Positions 18,079-26,914 are shown, counted from the stretch's first letter. The stretch is 64,000 bases of DNA from Streptomyces sp. I6 (GCA_003725745.1 RHDP01000001.1:4348501-4412500); one strand, 5' to 3'. The notes: generated from the sequence alone by a model not told the origin. Translations and numbers: made by a program.

Positions 18079-19521
18079 ATGGGCCTGAGGACCCCCGCCA
18101 CGGGAGGACGCGGCAGCAGCGGACCCGGCGACGAGGCCGGTGACGAAGCCGGCGACGAAGTCGGTGGCGGACTCCGCGGCGGCGCCGGCGCGGAGATCCG
18201 GGGCGGAACCGACGGCGGTGATCCCCTGCAGGCCGCTGCCGCCGGTCCCGAGCATGTGCCGCCGCTGCCCATCCAGGTCAACGCCCTCCAGGCGCTCTGC
18301 CGACAGGTCTTCGGCTTCCGGCTGGCCACGATCGCGCTGGCCACACCGTTCGCGTTGGACAACACTCCGCCGGGGCTGTGCACCTGGCTCGTCGGCTCCG
18401 CCGTGATCGTCACCTTCATGGTGTCCTACATCCCGCTGCGGGACTGGGAGCGCTTCGGGCCGTTCCTGCTCCGGCATCCCGCCCTTCTCGCGGTGGACTC
18501 GCTCTTCGGCGCGTTGCTCCTGGCCACCGCCTCGCCCGAGTCGATCCTCGCCTACGTCACCCTCTGCACCCCGCTGCTCGCCGGACTCGTCTACGGCTGG
18601 CGCGGGGCGGCGGTCTTCGCCGTACTCCAGTCGCTCATCATCGGCGGCGCGTTCGCGGTCAACCCGGAGGTGGACGCCGGAGTCGGCGATCTGCTGCTGC
18701 CCGGGCTGTGTGTCATCGCGGGCGCGGTCGGCAGCACCCTGCGCAACCTCATGCTCGGCTTCGGCACCGCCGCCCAGGCCCTCACCGAAGCCCGCGCCCG
18801 GCTCGCCTTCAACGAGGCAGTGGAGGAGGAACGCGCCCGCCTCGCCCGGGAGATGCACGACTCGCTGGCCAAGACGCTCCACGGGCTGGCGCTCGCCGCG
18901 GAGGGCCTGGCCGGCTCCGCGGACCGGCTGGATCCGCTCACCGTCAAGCACCAGGCGGAGCTCGTCGCCCGCTCGGCGCGCCGGGCCGCCGCCGAGTCCC
19001 GGGAGCTGCTGTCCGACCTCCGACGCCAGTCCGGCCTCGACGGAGGGGTCGACGTGCTCACCGAACTCGCCGCACGCACCGAGGACTTCGCCCGGCGCTT
19101 CGACATGCGGGCACGCTTCCGACGACTGGGCCCGGACCCGGTGCCCACGGTGCCCCAGCTCGTCGCGCGCCAGTTGCTCACCATCGCGTCCGAGGCCATG
19201 GAGAACGCCCACCGCCACGGGCACCCCACGCACCTCGACGTCTCGGCGGGCGTCGTCGGCGACGTGCTGCGCATCAGCGTCTACGACGACGGCAAGGGCC
19301 TGCCCCCTGGCACCACGCTCGACGGCCTCCGGCGCGCGGGCCACTTCGGCCTCGTCGGCATGGTGGAGCGCGCCGCGTCCATCGGGTCCCGGATCCGCGT
19401 CGGGCGAGGGCTCCACCCGCGAGGGACGGAGGTACGACTCGAGCTGCCGCTGACGGCCATCGCCCCGGAACCGCTGGACGTGCTCCCGGGGCAGCCGCGG
19501 GCGACCCCGCTCCTCAACTGA
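18079..19521 (+). CDS. Membrane sensor histidine kinase (HisKA_3 type) inside the pilus locus
   Basis: A 480-residue kinase of the NarX/DesK-like class. The ATG at 18079 is chosen because AGGAGGTGACC lies 9 bases upstream. After a Gly/Asp-rich N-terminus (including GDEAGDEAGDEVGGG) there are about six membrane segments (roughly residues 75-230), a dimerisation helix with the phosphorylated His near 260 (LAREMHDSLAKTL), and a HATPase_c domain with NAHRHGHPTH and DDGKGLPPG. There is no extracellular sensor domain, so the membrane bundle itself probably senses. The response regulator follows 236 bp later, and the pair probably controls pilus expression or an associated process. Confidence 0.88.
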   Translation: MGLRTPATGGRGSSGPGDEAGDEAGDEVGGGLRGGAGAEIRGGTDGGDPLQAAAAGPEHVPPLPIQVNALQALCRQVFGFRLATIALATPFALDNTPPGLCTWLVGSAVIVTFMVSYIPLRDWERFGPFLLRHPALLAVDSLFGALLLATASPESILAYVTLCTPLLAGLVYGWRGAAVFAVLQSLIIGGAFAVNPEVDAGVGDLLLPGLCVIAGAVGSTLRNLMLGFGTAAQALTEARARLAFNEAVEEERARLAREMHDSLAKTLHGLALAAEGLAGSADRLDPLTVKHQAELVARSARRAAAESRELLSDLRRQSGLDGGVDVLTELAARTEDFARRFDMRARFRRLGPDPVPTVPQLVARQLLTIASEAMENAHRHGHPTHLDVSAGVVGDVLRISVYDDGKGLPPGTTLDGLRRAGHFGLVGMVERAASIGSRIRVGRGLHPRGTEVRLELPLTAIAPEPLDVLPGQPRATPLLN

Positions 19522-19589
19522 CCGCGCACGCCACCCTGGACGGGCACCGACCGTCTCGGAGCGGACGCCGTCCATACGTCCCCGCTCCG

Positions 19590-19745
19590 GACCTCCTGAA
19601 TCCACCCCTATCCATCCGGATCCCCCGTATCCATCCGCAACCACCTGTATCCATCTGTATGAATCCGCATCAATCCGCATCCGCCCGGATTCGTCCGAGT
19701 CCCTCACGAATCCATTCCGGCGTCAGTCCGAATCCACTCCGAGAG
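19590..19745. repeat. ATCCATCCG-type repeats between kinase and regulator
   Basis: About ten degenerate copies of ATCCATCCG/AATCCGCAT-like 9-12-bp units with GTAT spacers fill the gap up to the regulator's GAGAGGAGG ribosome site. No gene is supported here. Confidence 0.7.
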
Positions 19746-19757
19746 GAGGCCGCAACC

Positions 19758-20867
19758 ATGCCGGACGACATCTCCCGAACGTCGGGACGGCAACCGACAG
19801 GGCAGCACCACGCGCCGCGGCGCCCGCCCTCACGTACCACACCGCTCGCTCCCGACCCTTCCGCCGGGCCGCCCGCCTTCCCCGCTCCCCAAGGGCCGGC
19901 GGGCGCGGCATCCGGTGACCGCCCGGCCCTGCCCGTCCCCGTGGCGTCCGCCCCCATGCTCCGGGTCGTCGTCGCCGACGACAACCCGGTGATGCGAGCG
20001 GGTCTCACCGTGCTGCTCCAGGGCCGCCAGGACATCCAGGTCGTCGCCGAGGCCGCCGATGGACGTCAGGCGTACGATGCGGCCGTCCGCCACCGGCCGG
20101 ACGTCATCCTGCTCGACGTGCGGATGCCCGGAGTCGACGGCATCACCGTCCTTCCGTACCTGGTACGCCTCGCGCCGGTGCTGATGACGACGTACAGCCG
20201 CGGGAGCGAAGTGGTCCACGAGGCCCTGCGCCGCGGCGCGGGCGGCTACCTGGTCCACGGCGAGTTCACCGTGGACCAGCTCGTCGCCGCCGTCCTCGAC
20301 ATCAAGAAGGGCCGGGCCTCCTTCACCTCCTCGGCCTCCAGCGCTCTGCTGGCGACGGTGCGCGCCACCACCGGCCCACCGGAACGGCCGTGGTCAACCC
20401 GGCCGGACTGTCCGGGTGCGGCGTTAGGGGGAGAGTCTGGGCGGCACCGCTCCGAACCGTCTGCAACCGCACATGGAGTCAGCCGTTCATCCGCCGGCAC
20501 ATCATCAACAAATCAGCAGGACAGCTCAGTTGCCCGTGAATCGACTGTGCAACAATTCAACTTCTACTCTTCGCTTTCGCAAGCGGATGTGGCACATTCT
20601 TCTCCCGGGGCGGTCTTCTCGGGGACCGTCCCGGGGCCAGGTCCCGGGGGGCTGCCTACCGAGCTGAGTCAGCGGGAGGGGGAAGTGATGGACCTGATCG
20701 CATCGGGCATGACGAATCAGCAGATCGCCGCCACCTGCTTCATCAGCCAGAAGACCGTCAAGAACCACATCAACCGCATCTTCGCCAAGCTCAACGCCGG
20801 GAGCCGTGGCGAGGCCATCGCCATCTGGCACCGCCTGGCCCGAAGGGTGGTGGCGAGTCATGGCTGA
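19758..20867 (+). CDS. LuxR/NarL-type response regulator with a long Ser-rich linker
   Basis: A 369-residue regulator. The ATG at 19758 lies behind GGAGG. A proline/serine-rich N-terminal tail of about 70 residues precedes the receiver domain (about 73-190) with VVADDNPVMRAG, phosphoacceptor Asp120 in ILLDVRMPG, and TTYSRGS. About 110 low-complexity residues follow (Ser, Thr, Gln rich, including QQFNFYSSLSQADVAHSSPG). The LuxR helix-turn-helix comes last (LPTELSQREGEVMDLIASG, ISQKTVKNHINRIFAKLN). Typical NarL regulators are about 210-220 residues, so both the tail and the linker are unusual. It is the likely partner of the preceding kinase. Confidence 0.88.
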   Translation: MPDDISRTSGRQPTGQHHAPRRPPSRTTPLAPDPSAGPPAFPAPQGPAGAASGDRPALPVPVASAPMLRVVVADDNPVMRAGLTVLLQGRQDIQVVAEAADGRQAYDAAVRHRPDVILLDVRMPGVDGITVLPYLVRLAPVLMTTYSRGSEVVHEALRRGAGGYLVHGEFTVDQLVAAVLDIKKGRASFTSSASSALLATVRATTGPPERPWSTRPDCPGAALGGESGRHRSEPSATAHGVSRSSAGTSSTNQQDSSVARESTVQQFNFYSSLSQADVAHSSPGAVFSGTVPGPGPGGLPTELSQREGEVMDLIASGMTNQQIAATCFISQKTVKNHINRIFAKLNAGSRGEAIAIWHRLARRVVASHG

Positions 20868-21076
20868 CACGACCGGGGTCACGGGACCTCTCGGTGCCCA
20901 ATCCCCGGAATGGGCCCTCGGTTGGGCCCTGAGGCCCATGCCGAGTGGTGTGCTCTCCCCGTACCCTTCGCATGCCGCCGCCGAGACCGGCCGGGAGGAA
21001 GCCGGAGCCGCGAGCGGCACCGAGGACCCGTACGCGTCGGTCGGCAAGCGGCCGGCCGGACCAGGAGGGGAACACC

Positions 21077-21310
21077 ATGTCGAACAGCACTCTCAGGGCC
21101 GCGACCAACGCCCGCGTCCACATGGGCAACTGGGCGAAGACGACAGCCGAGGCGATCCGGCGGCGGGGCGACCGGGGCCAGGGGGCCGTCGAGTACGTGG
21201 GAGTGATCGTGCTGGTCGCGCTGATCATCGCGGCGCTGGTGGGCTCGGGCGTGGCGGAGACGATCGCCGATGGGCTCACCACCAAGGTCGGCGAGATTTT
21301 GGGCGGTTGA
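21077..21310 (+). CDS. flp: Flp-type major pilin
   Basis: A 77-residue pilin precursor. The ATG at 21077 follows AGGAGGGG. The basic leader ends in RRRGDRG; predicted cleavage after Gly34 leaves QGAVEY with Glu at +5, the Flp signature. A single hydrophobic helix (VGVIVLVALIIAALVGSGV) and a short tail follow. The mature pilin of about 43 residues would polymerise into the Flp fibre after cutting by the peptidase encoded at 27019. The stop overlaps the TTG start of the next gene. Confidence 0.9.
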   Translation: MSNSTLRAATNARVHMGNWAKTTAEAIRRRGDRGQGAVEYVGVIVLVALIIAALVGSGVAETIADGLTTKVGEILGG

Positions 21311-21894
21311 CGCTACGTAGTTCTCGCGACAAAGGGCAGGTCGCCCCCGCCTATGTGGTGGTGGTTGCGAGCCTGCTCTTTCTCGCGCTTGCGTTCTTCG
21401 CGGTCGGCCAGGCCGGCGCCACCCGCAATGGCGCGCAGACGGGCGCCGACGCAGCCGCACTCGCGGCGGCCAAGCAGTCTCGGGACGAGTTCGAGCTGGA
21501 GCTGCCGGCCGGCCTCGATCCGGCGTTCCTGACCGCGGTCTTCAATCTGGGGCAGTTCGGGAGCTTCCGAGGCTGTGAGGCGGCCTATCCCATGGCCGAG
21601 CGGAACGACACGGTCGTGACACCGGGTGGCTGCCACGCCACCTACAACGGCGAATGGGCCTTCACCGTCGAGGTCGAATCAAGGAAACCGGTGGGGGACA
21701 CCGTCCTGCCGGGGACCGAGACGAAGAAGGCCACGGCCGACGCCACGGCCGCACTCACGTCCCGATGCCGCTACAGCCCCGTCCCCGAGCCGCTGGGGAC
21801 GCTGACCTGCGAGGGGACCGTCCCGTGGCTGGTGGGCGAAGGCCCTCCGCCGGACGGGCCGGACCTCTTCGACATCCGGCTGGCCGAGAACTGA
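21307..21894 (+). CDS. TadG-like pilus assembly protein
   Basis: A 195-residue protein with an N-terminal helix (PAYVVVVASLLFLALAFFAV) and an extracytoplasmic domain containing cysteines that may pair. The opening RDKGQVAPAY resembles the pilin motif but lacks the Glu at +5, as in TadG-like proteins that are not classically processed. The TTG at 21307 overlaps the pilin stop (TTGA), implying coupling. No later start retains the whole helix. A longer same-frame reading from ATG 20860 crosses the pilin gene and is rejected. Function: probable envelope anchor or assembly factor. Confidence 0.75.
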   Translation: MTLRSSRDKGQVAPAYVVVVASLLFLALAFFAVGQAGATRNGAQTGADAAALAAAKQSRDEFELELPAGLDPAFLTAVFNLGQFGSFRGCEAAYPMAERNDTVVTPGGCHATYNGEWAFTVEVESRKPVGDTVLPGTETKKATADATAALTSRCRYSPVPEPLGTLTCEGTVPWLVGEGPPPDGPDLFDIRLAEN

Positions 21895-21924
21895 CCGCGA
21901 ACGAACGCAGAAGGAATGACACGC

Positions 21925-22521
21925 ATGAGTCATCGGTACGGAGTGACCACGCGAAAGGCGGTCGCCGCCGCCCTCCTGGCCGCGGTGCTGCCGCTCTCGC
22001 TCACGGCCTGTGGCGGGGATGACGGAGGGTCGGGGAAGGGCAAGGGGAGTAACAACTCGGCGCCCGCCACCACGGAGAGCACCAGGCCCCAGGGCGACGG
22101 CGCCAACACCGTGCCGGACACGAGCAAGACACTGGCAACCATCAACGGCAATGAAGGATTCCAGTTTGTCGTCCATGGTGCGATCCGGGACCCAGGAGGA
22201 TTCCTCACTGTGACCGGTAGCCTCAAGAACACCTCGGGGAAGAAGGCCTATGCGCCCGTGGCCTGGAACGGTCAGGAGACCAACGTGCGGCGCACGGGCC
22301 GATCCCTCGCCGGCATGACCTTGGTGGACAGGGGTGAGAAGAAGCGCTACTACGTGCTTCGCGACACTGATGGCTACCCGTTGACCACTACCGGCATCAC
22401 GGATGTCGATGCGGGGGCGTCCGTCCCCTTCTTCGCCCAGTTCCCCTCGCCACCCGAGAAGACCACCCAGGTCGACATCCAGATCCCCCTCATGCCCACC
22501 GCCACGATTGAGATTTCCTGA
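21925..22521 (+). CDS. Putative lipoprotein of the pilus locus
   Basis: A 198-residue exported lipoprotein. The ATG at 21925 is preferred over 21916 because GAAGGA ends directly at the earlier ATG but nine bases before this one. The signal (AAALLAAVLPLSLTAC) ends in a lipobox, with Cys as the lipid-modified residue, then a Gly/Ser-rich spacer. The mature part looks like a beta-sandwich of the kind found in DUF4352-type lipoproteins (LTVTGSLKNTSGKKAYAP). I cannot assign a specific function. It overlaps the OmpA-domain gene by TGATG, so the two are coupled and likely act together in the envelope. Confidence 0.8.
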   Translation: MSHRYGVTTRKAVAAALLAAVLPLSLTACGGDDGGSGKGKGSNNSAPATTESTRPQGDGANTVPDTSKTLATINGNEGFQFVVHGAIRDPGGFLTVTGSLKNTSGKKAYAPVAWNGQETNVRRTGRSLAGMTLVDRGEKKRYYVLRDTDGYPLTTTGITDVDAGASVPFFAQFPSPPEKTTQVDIQIPLMPTATIEIS

Positions 22522-23182
22522 TGACCGCCTCCATGCCCCGCACGCGGAGGGGCGCGGTCTCGGCCCTCGCCGCGGCCGCGCTGGTCGTCAGCATGCAGTT
22601 CGCCGCCGCCGGTGGCGCCCGGGCGGACGAGACACCTTCCCCGGGCACGCCTCCGGGTACGGAGTCGACCTCGCCGCCCCCGAGGTCGACGGCGACTCAC
22701 CGGGGCTCAAGCTCCGCGACGGCGCGACCCTCGCGTCCGCCCGGGTACTCGACATCGTTTCCGTCGTCGAGTCCGAGGGCGGCGAGGAGCGCCGAGAGGA
22801 GACCAGCTCCAACCTGAAGTTCGCACTGCAGGCAGAAGTGCTCTTCGGTAAGGACAGCGCCAAGCTGTCCGGTGCCGCCAATACCCGTATCGCCGAGATC
22901 GCCTCGGAGATCCGCGACCAGGGTGCCAAGAGGGTCCGCGTCTTCGGCTTCACCGACAACCTGGGGTCGGCCGCGCACGGTGACGTGCTGTCCAAGCAGC
23001 GGGCGGATGCCGTGCACAAGGTCCTGTCGCAGCAACTCGGCGGCTCGGGAATCAGTTACGAGATCCGTGGCTACGGCGAGGACTACCCGATCGCCGACAA
23101 CGGCACCGAGGACGGCCGCAAGAAGAACCGCCGGGTGGAGGTCTCCTTCCCGCGTGGCGAGGGGGGCGCCACGCAGAGCTGA
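22521..23182 (+). CDS. Secreted OmpA-domain protein, frameshifted
   Basis: The N-terminal frame from ATG 22521 encodes an export signal (VSALAAAALVVSMQFAAAGG) and a Pro/Ser linker. The frame breaks at C5 22677-22681; one added C joins SPPPEVDGDSPGLKL to the body. The repaired protein is 220 residues. Residues about 85-215 form an OmpA-like peptidoglycan-binding domain: EVLFGKDSAKLSGAAN, VRVFGFTDNLGSAAHGDVLS, KQRADAVHKVL and GRKKNRRVEV. OmpA domains bind diaminopimelate-type peptidoglycan, so this could tie the pilus complex to the wall. Last gene of the locus. Confidence 0.82.
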
Positions 23183-23224
23183 GCCCCTGTCCGGCGCGGG
23201 GGCTCTCCCGGCGTGCCTCGAGGT

Positions 23225-23258
23225 CCGGGGCGGACGCCTGCCGCGGCGTCCGCCCCGG
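23225..23258 (+). terminator. Terminator of the pilus locus
   Basis: Perfect 14-bp arms CCGGGGCGGACGCC (23225-23238) and GGCGTCCGCCCCGG (23245-23258) with a 6-base loop, 42 bases after the OmpA-protein stop. The following C8 run has no known role. Confidence 0.75.
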
Positions 23259-23498
23259 GACACCCCCCCCGCATCGGGCGAACTGACGCAGTCTGGAGAC
23301 GAAGGCGTGTCCGCCCGGTGTGTGCGAGGAGACCGAGCCCGGCGTGCCACGGAACCCGCCGGTTGCCGTCGGCAGCAGGGCCGCACCGAAACCCGGGACT
23401 CCCCCGTTCCCCGTTTCCCGTTTCCGGCAGGCGGTCTCTCGGTCTTCCTCGCCCTCCCCCGTGCGGTCAGATCCTTCCAGGCCCGTGGTCTCGTTCGC

Positions 23499-23517
23499 AT
23501 TGCCGACCACCGGCAAT
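23499..23517. promoter_or_regulatory. Palindromic operator candidate before the PucR-type gene
   Basis: ATTGCCG, five bases, CGGCAAT: a perfect 7+7 inverted repeat 112 bp upstream of the regulator's chosen start. It is a fitting site for autoregulation, but nothing in the sequence names the binding protein. The rest of 23183-23628 holds the terminator and no supported gene. Confidence 0.4.
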
Positions 23518-23628
23518 CTTTACGTATCCTTGATGCCTGCCGCCGTTCGCCGGAAGGGGTGCCAGCCCGGTCCCCGGCGTCGGGAGGTCGTCTTCGGTGT
23601 GCCGGGGGAAGGAACGGGGGAACGGGTC

Positions 23629-24687
23629 GTGACGGTGCTTGAGACCGTGTCGTATCTGGAGGGGTACGCCGAGGTGCTGGCCGGTGCCTGTGCCACCAGC
23701 CGCAGGCTCACACGCGACGAACTTGCCTCACTCCGCGCCCAGGGGGAGCGCGCCGCGGAGGCGGGCATCGGACTGCGCACCATGGTTCGGGCCCACCTGG
23801 CCGCCGCGCGTGCGATACGTCCGGGGCTGAACGCGGTGGCGGCCGACCACCTTCTCGCCGCGACCGAGCAGGCCGTGGACGCCTTCGCCGAGGGCCATGA
23901 GCGGGCCCAGCGTCTGGCGGTGCGCCAGGAGGAGGCGGCCCGAAGGGAGTTCGTCGACGACCTGCTCTACGGGCGCAGCGACCTCGGCCGGCTCGCCGAA
24001 CGGGCCGTACGCTTCGGGCTGCTGCTGTCCCACGCCCATGCGGTGGCTGTGGCCCAGGGCCCGGAGTCGTACGACGACGGCCATCCCCTCACCCGCCGGA
24101 TCGGTGCCTCGCTCGTCGCCCGCTTCGGGGACCGCCACATCCTCCTGACCACGAAGGACGGCCGGCTGATCTGCATCGCGCCGGGTGACCAGTCCGATGT
24201 CCTCGGCTACTTCGCCAAGCAGGCGTACGGGGCGACGGACGGCGGCCGGGTGGCCGTGGGGCGCGCGCATCCGGGTGCGGGCGGGGTGGTTCACTCCTAT
24301 GAGGAGGCGCTGAACGCCCTGGACCTGGCCGATCGCATGGGCCTGGACGATCCGGTGCTGCAAGCATCCGACCTGCTGGTGTACCCGGTGCTGACGCGTG
24401 ACCGGCAGGCCATGGCCGACCTCGTGCTCAGCGCCCTCGGCCCGCTCAGGCAGGCTCGCGGCGGAGCCCGGCCGCTGCTCGACACCCTCGCGGCCTATTT
24501 CGACACGGGGTGCGTGGCGGCCGAGGCGGCCCGGCGGCTCAACCTGAGCGTGCGGGCCCTGACGTACCGGCTCGACCGGATCCACCGGCTCACCGGCGCC
24601 GATCCGGGTGATCCCGTGCACAGGTACACCCTTCAGACGGCGGTCATCGGGGCCAGGCTGCTCGACTGGCCGCAGCAGGAGATCTGA
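23629..24687 (+). CDS. PucR/CdaR-type transcriptional regulator
   Basis: A 352-residue one-component regulator. The N-terminal half is a helical sensing region (LETVSYLEGYAEVL through AARREFVDDLLYG), the middle resembles the GGDEF-like PucR domain (VVHSYEEALNALDLADRMG), and the C-terminus is the PucR helix-turn-helix (LLDTLAAYFDTGCVAAEAARRLNLSVRALTYRL, in part). Family members respond to sugar acids, purine-derived or other small molecules; the ligand here is unknown. The GTG at 23629 sits 9 bases after GGGGG. An upstream start at 23533 or 23320 is possible but adds low-complexity residues. Confidence 0.8.
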   Translation: MTVLETVSYLEGYAEVLAGACATSRRLTRDELASLRAQGERAAEAGIGLRTMVRAHLAAARAIRPGLNAVAADHLLAATEQAVDAFAEGHERAQRLAVRQEEAARREFVDDLLYGRSDLGRLAERAVRFGLLLSHAHAVAVAQGPESYDDGHPLTRRIGASLVARFGDRHILLTTKDGRLICIAPGDQSDVLGYFAKQAYGATDGGRVAVGRAHPGAGGVVHSYEEALNALDLADRMGLDDPVLQASDLLVYPVLTRDRQAMADLVLSALGPLRQARGGARPLLDTLAAYFDTGCVAAEAARRLNLSVRALTYRLDRIHRLTGADPGDPVHRYTLQTAVIGARLLDWPQQEI

Positions 24688-24734
24688 CGGCGTATCGGGG
24701 GGCGAGGTCCGCTCCGCGAGGCCGGCCGGACCGG

Positions 24735-25175
24735 ACTTCTCGCCTGCTGCCCGCCCCTTCTCGCCTGCCGCCCGCCCCTTCTCGGCTGCCGACCGGCCTG
24801 CCGCCTGCCGCCTGCCGCCTGCCGCCTGCCGCCCTGCGCCGTCCGGCCTGCCGCCTGCCGCGGCGGTGGGTGTTCCTCCTCGGTGGTGGCGGCCGCCGTA
24901 CCCCCTTGCCCGCCGACGCCGCCCCGTGGCGGTGCCGGTCGCCGGGCCGGTACTGGTACCGCGGTACCGGCGGGCGGGCCCACGCATCGGAGGAAGCCCC
25001 TGCATCCGTCGCCCGGCACCGTCACCCCCGGAGGCCCTGGACGCCCGGGCCCGGGGGCGCTCCGCCCCGACGCCCCGGACGCCCCGGCTCTGGCGCAATG
25101 AGCAGGCACGGGCAGGCACGGGCAGACGTGAGCAGGCACGGGCAGGCGTGAGCAGGCACGGGCAGGCGCGAGCGC
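24735..25175. repeat. Low-complexity gap with CTGCCGC and GCAGGCACGG repeats
   Basis: The 546-bp gap after the PucR gene has no supported gene. CTGCCGC and GCCCGCCCCTTCTCG units fill about 24735-24845, and five to six GCAGGCACGG/GCAGGCGTGA units lie at about 25103-25170. Long open frames here lack normal codon-position bias. Confidence 0.6.
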
Positions 25176-25233
25176 GAGGGCGGTCCTCCCGACCCGTGAC
25201 CGGTCGTCCCGACCCGCGACGATAATCGGGCGC

Positions 25234-26393
25234 ATGTCCGACCAGTCCGTATCCGTGCCACGGGGTGACCATCCGCGCAGTGCGCCCCCTGCTCCCGGGA
25301 TCTCCCGTGCCGCCCCGCGCTCCTGGGGTACGCGGCGGTCCGGGCGCTGGGAACGGCGATCCTCCTGGTGGCCGCCGCGGTGCAGGGGAAGGACGCCCTG
25401 CACCGGTTGAACGGGCGCTGGGACTCCGTCTGGTATGTCCGGATCGCCGAGAACGGCTACGGGTACGACGTGACGCTGCCCGATGGCAGCGTCCATTCCG
25501 ATCTGGCCTTCTTCCCCCTGCTGCCCGCGCTGGAGCGGGGGGTGTCCGAGGTGCTGCCGGTCGGCGCCGCCACGGCGGGACTGGCGATCGGCTGGCTCGC
25601 GGCGTTCGCCGCCGCCTGGGGTGTATACGCAGTCGGTGCCCATGTGGCGGGGCAGCGGGCCGGGATGCTGCTGGCCGTGCTGTGGGGTGTCTACCCGACC
25701 GCTTTCGTGCAGTCGATGGCGTACACCGAGACGCTGTTCACCGCGCTGGCCGCCTGGTCGCTGTACGCCGTGCTGACCGACCGCTGGATCGCCGCCGGGA
25801 CGCTCTGCGCGCTGGCCGGACTGACCCGGCCCTCGGCCGTCGCGCTCGTCGCCGCCCTCGGCGTGACCGCGCTCGTCCGGCTGCTTCGCAGGGACCTGAC
25901 GTGGCGGACGGTCTTCGGCGTGGCCATCGCGCCGCTCGGATGGCTGGGGTACGTCGCCTTCGTCGCGGTGCGCCGGGGCAGCCCCACGGCGTACTTCGAG
26001 GTCCAGGCCGCCTGGGGCAACGAGATCGACGGCGGGGTCGCCCTCGCCCGTTTCGTCGGCGGGCACCTGACCGGGCCCGCCCCGCTCGCCGGAGCCGCGC
26101 TGATCGCCGCGATCGGGTTGCTCGTCTGGGTGCTGTGGCTGTGTGTGAAGCAGCGTCAGCCGCTGCCGCTACTGGTGTACACGGCGGGGATCGTCGTCAT
26201 CTCGCTGATCGGCGCCGCGTATTTCGGCTCCCGCCCGCGGTTGATCATGCCCGCGTTCCCGCTGCTGCTGCCCGCGGCGGCCGCCCTCGCCGGGCCCGCC
26301 CGCCGGGCCGCCGCCGTCGCGGTGGTGGCGCTGCTCGCCACCGCGTCGGGGGTGTACGGCGCGTTCACCCTGCTCGGTACGGGGCCGCCCTGA
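25234..26393 (+). CDS. Mannosyltransferase-like integral membrane protein, frameshifted
   Basis: Multi-pass protein resembling the PIG-V/COG5542 mannosyltransferase family, which transfers sugar from polyprenyl-phosphate-sugar outside the membrane. ATG 25234 opens a Pro/Ser-rich cytoplasmic tail. The frame breaks at C4 25313-25316; one added C joins it to LGYAAVRALGTAILL and the rest, 386 residues in total. RWDSVWYVRIAENGYGYD is the usual first extracytoplasmic loop, with the acidic residue thought to be catalytic. About nine hydrophobic helices follow. Without repair a start at 25368 would lose the first helix. The ribosome site is weak. Confidence 0.8.
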
Positions 26394-26460
26394 TGCCGGG
26401 CGCCGGAGGCAGCGGGCCACGGTCGTGTGGTCAGGGCGCCGGGGCGCGGCGCGGTCGTGA

Positions 26461-26562
26461 GGTCAGGCTGCCGGGCGCCGGGAAGACGGTCCGGCCGGTC
26501 AGGCTGCCGGGCGCCGGGAAGACGGTGTGACGGTCCGGCCGGTCAGGCTGCCGGGCGCCGCG
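26461..26562. repeat. Triplicated segment reaching into the DUF192 gene end
   Basis: GGTCAGGCTGCCGGGCGCCG occurs at 26461, 26497 and 26541. The third copy contains the DUF192 stop codon (26543-26545) and last codons, so the first two are duplicates of that gene end placed beyond it. Confidence 0.8.
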
Positions 26563-26914
26563 GTGCTCCGATCGCGAGCCGGACCCCCGGTCGTACGCCC
26601 CACCGCGCCATCGCCCCCGCCTCCGCCTCCAGAACGTGGCGGCTGCGCGGCCTCGGCAGCCCGAGCCGTCCGGGGCGCATCGTGCGGACGTCCAGGACGC
26701 GCAACTCCTTGTCGAGGTAGGCCACGTCGATGGTGAATCGCATCCGGAAGGTGTGCACGCTCGCGCACGGCGTCAGCATGAGCGCGCCGTGCAGACCGTC
26801 TCGGCCGAGAAGACCGCGGTAGCGCGCACCGTACGACGCGGCGATCAGGAGGTCGACCGGATCCTCCCGGCCGGGGACCGTCAGCGTGCTGTTGCCGTCC
26901 CGCCATGCGCCCAT
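26543..26914 (-). CDS. DUF192 family protein
   Basis: A 123-residue small protein of the DUF192 family, recognisable by RGLLGRDGLHGALMLTPCASVHTFRMRFTIDV (in part) and the RHVLEAEAG segment. Function is unknown; many members are secreted, but no signal is visible from this start. The ATG at 26914 gives the usual domain boundary; a same-frame start 23 residues upstream adds a proline-rich tail without support. The gene is divergent from the prepilin peptidase gene across 104 bp. The stop codon lies within a triplicated DNA segment. Confidence 0.82.
   Translation of the reverse strand: MGAWRDGNSTLTVPGREDPVDLLIAASYGARYRGLLGRDGLHGALMLTPCASVHTFRMRFTIDVAYLDKELRVLDVRTMRPGRLGLPRPRSRHVLEAEAGAMARWGVRPGVRLAIGAPRRPAA

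Noticed and set aside
20860..21310. Open frame starting ATG 20860, overlapping the regulator stop and running into the TadG-like protein
   Set aside because: It crosses the Flp pilin gene in another frame, and its first 150 codons look like non-coding Gly/Arg/Pro sequence.
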